Shown piece after piece: positions 5,673-7,167 of a stretch of DNA of 7,167 bases; positions within the stretch are counted from its first letter, which is position 1; every line of letters begins with the position of its first letter. A program made the translations under genes and the position numbers. The stretch lies in NCBI GenBank assembly GCA_002329285.1, contig DCTO01000075.1, forward strand, positions 4,356 to 11,522, in the 5' to 3' direction. The notes beneath the pieces were generated by a model. That model did not search any database, had not been told where the DNA came from, and saw only the letters and a program-made list of their open reading frames with translations. The stretch comes from Ruminococcaceae bacterium UBA1438 (GTDB lineage: Bacteria > Bacillota > Clostridia > Oscillospirales > Acutalibacteraceae).

Positions 5673-5746
5673 CAATTATGCACAAAACAGAGGCAAAAAT
5701 ATTGTAAAGATTGTATAGATTTTAAGACCTAAAATTTATAAACCTA

Positions 5747-5775
5747 TTGAATTTAGTTTTATATAGTGATAAAAT
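5747..5775 (+). promoter_or_regulatory. Sigma-A-type promoter of the mmsA-like gene
   Basis: A -35 TTGAAT (5747-5752), a 17-base spacer and a -10 TAAAAT (5770-5775). The start would fall near 5782, about 28 bases before the ATG. It lies downstream of the 5632-5672 terminator, so the dehydrogenase can be expressed even if the upstream RNA always terminates. Confidence 0.6.
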
Positions 5776-5809
5776 ATCGTTGAAAATTTTTAGAAAGGTG
5801 TTAACACTT

Positions 5810-7167
5810 ATGGAAAGACTTAAGTATTTTGTTAACGGCGAATTCAAAGAGTCCAAAACAGAGGTTTGGTATGACCTTCATAACCCCTCAACGGGCGAAA
5901 TCACGGGTCAGGCTCCCTGCTGCACCAACGACGAGGTGCTGGAGGCAATTGCTGCCGCAAAGGCTGCTTACCCCTCATGGAGAAACACTCCCGCAAGAAA
6001 GAGAGCGCAGATTCTTTTTAATCTCCGCCAGCTTCTTATTGACCATATGGACGAGCTTACAATGCTTGTTTGCGAAGAAAACGGCAAAACCTGGAACGAG
6101 GCTGCGGGCGACGTAGGCAAGGCTCAGGAAGGCACGGAGCTTGCAATTCAGGCGCCTTCTCTTATGATGGGCGAAAGCCTTATGGACGCTTCAACGGGAT
6201 TTGACACCGTTAAGTATCGCGAGCCGCTTGGCGTATTTGCAGGCATCGTTCCCGTTAATTTCCCGGCAATGATTCCTTTTGGCTGGATGGCACCTGTTTG
6301 CGTTGCCTGCGGTAACACAATGGTACTTAAGGCTGCTTCCCTCACTCCGAGAACCGCTATGAGAATCGGCGAGCTTTATAAGGAAGCAGGTATTCCCGAC
6401 GGTGTTATTAATATTGTAACCTGCTCAAGAAACGAGATTAACACAATTCTTGAGCATCCGGACGTTAAGGGTATCACCTTTGTTGGCTCTACTCCGGTTG
6501 GCTTAAAGATTTATGAAAAGGCTGCTGCAAACGGCAAGCGCTGCCAGGCTCTTTGCCAGGCTAAAAACCACGCCCTCATCCTTGAGGACTGTGCGCTTGA
6601 AAGAACTGTTGCAGGCGTTATCAATTCCGCATTCGGCTGCGCAGGCCAGAGATGCATGGCTCTTTCCGCAGTTGTTGTTCAGGAAAGCATTGCAGACAAG
6701 TTTGTTGCAGAGCTTAAAAAGCAGATTAAATCAGTTAACTGCGGCCCCGCTTGGGATAAGAGCACTCGCCTTGGCCCGATTACATACGAAAAGCATTACA
6801 AGGAAGTGCTTGCCGATATCCAGAAGGGTATTGACGAGGGCGCAGAGCTTGTTGTTGACGGCCGCAATCCCGAGGTTCCCGCAGGCTATGAAAACGGCTA
6901 TTTCGTTGGCGCAACCGTATTTGATAAGGTTACTCCCGAAATGACTATCGGCGACGAGGAAGTTTTCGGCCCCGTGCTTTGCATTAAGAGAGTTAAGGAT
7001 TTTGACGAGGGCCTTGAACTCATGAACGCTAACCCCTATGCTAACGGCTCCGTTATCTACACCCAGAGCGGTTATTATGCCCGCCAGTTTGCAAGATATA
7101 CAGATGGCGGCCAGGTTGGTATTAACGTTGGTATTCCTGTTCCCGTTGGCTACGTTCCATTCAGCGG
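5810..7167 (+). CDS. mmsA: CoA-acylating methylmalonate-semialdehyde dehydrogenase (MmsA/IolA type), 3' end missing
   Basis: An NAD-dependent aldehyde dehydrogenase that would convert methylmalonate semialdehyde or malonate semialdehyde with CoA to propionyl-CoA or acetyl-CoA, in valine, inositol or beta-alanine breakdown. About 452 of the usual 490 residues are present; the frame runs off the right edge. Family marks are APSLMMGESL (115-124), VNFPAMIPFGW (149-159) with Asn150, ACGNTMVLK (166-174) with Lys174, FVGST (224-228), catalytic Cys282 in CAGQRCMA, and EEVFGPV. As in other members, the general-base Glu of hydrolytic aldehyde dehydrogenases is absent (Leu248). Oddities are CQ in place of the usual GG/TG at 249-250 and Lys104 where the Bacillus enzyme has Arg. 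ATG at 5810 has AAAGGTG nine bases upstream. Codons favour GTT, CTT, AAC and AGA, hinting at high expression. Confidence 0.85.
   Translation, partial: MERLKYFVNGEFKESKTEVWYDLHNPSTGEITGQAPCCTNDEVLEAIAAAKAAYPSWRNTPARKRAQILFNLRQLLIDHMDELTMLVCEENGKTWNEAAGDVGKAQEGTELAIQAPSLMMGESLMDASTGFDTVKYREPLGVFAGIVPVNFPAMIPFGWMAPVCVACGNTMVLKAASLTPRTAMRIGELYKEAGIPDGVINIVTCSRNEINTILEHPDVKGITFVGSTPVGLKIYEKAAANGKRCQALCQAKNHALILEDCALERTVAGVINSAFGCAGQRCMALSAVVVQESIADKFVAELKKQIKSVNCGPAWDKSTRLGPITYEKHYKEVLADIQKGIDEGAELVVDGRNPEVPAGYENGYFVGATVFDKVTPEMTIGDEEVFGPVLCIKRVKDFDEGLELMNANPYANGSVIYTQSGYYARQFARYTDGGQVGINVGIPVPVGYVPFS

Noticed and set aside
5678..5707. Nine-codon plus-strand frame (MHKTEAKIL) after the leader terminator
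   Set aside because: The nearest Shine-Dalgarno-like GGGAGG is about 18 bases away and inside the terminator hairpin; the frame is too short to support as a leader peptide.
1..7167. Mobile elements, CRISPR array, tRNA, rRNA
   Set aside because: I saw no transposase or integrase frames, no spaced direct repeats and no tRNA or rRNA signature on either strand.

Overview
The window looks like a chromosomal segment of an anaerobic, endospore-forming member of the Bacillota, probably a Clostridia/Oscillospiraceae-type gut bacterium. It carries a complete GerA-type spore germinant receptor operon and a DUF421-DUF4363 membrane protein pair. Shine-Dalgarno sites are strong and GGAGG-like, intergenic spaces are AT-rich, and the queuosine-precursor transporter gene has a preQ1-riboswitch-like leader. 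The taxonomic call is inference from gene content; no rRNA or other marker is present.

Layout. Positions 1-53 hold the last codons of a plus-strand gene. A strong hairpin (59-92) separates it from the convergent germination operon. The minus-strand operon reads gerAA (3744-2287), gerAB (2297-1254), gerAC (1282-130), with overlapping junctions. gerAC is split by one extra base in an A8 tract (T8 on the plus strand, 973-980), so the lipoprotein subunit is intact only if that base is an error or is bypassed. A 74-bp divergent spacer holding a perfect 13-bp inverted repeat separates gerAA from a plus-strand pair, a DUF421 membrane protein (3819-4496) and a DUF4363 protein (4496-4867), which overlap by one base. 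A bidirectional hairpin (4875-4902) ends that pair and the convergent minus-strand queT (5436-4906).

The queT leader (about 5437-5502) has its own sigma-A-type promoter and a fold resembling a preQ1-I riboswitch next to the ribosome binding site. Back-to-back with it is a plus-strand promoter (5552-5580) driving a roughly 86-nt RNA (5587-5672) that ends in an intrinsic terminator. This RNA can form two fully exclusive structures, which is the pattern of a riboswitch or attenuator, and I could not match it to a class I know. A second promoter (5747-5775) lies after it, then a CoA-acylating methylmalonate-semialdehyde dehydrogenase gene (mmsA/iolA type, from 5810), which runs off the right edge.

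How the genes fit together. GerAA, GerAB and GerAC would form one germinant receptor in the spore inner membrane. The divergent DUF421/DUF4363 pair may also be spore-membrane related (inference from position and from the DUF421 family). QueT with its leader is a separate queuosine-precursor salvage unit. The dehydrogenase is metabolic and shows no evident link to the other genes. I see no mobile element, CRISPR array, tRNA or rRNA.
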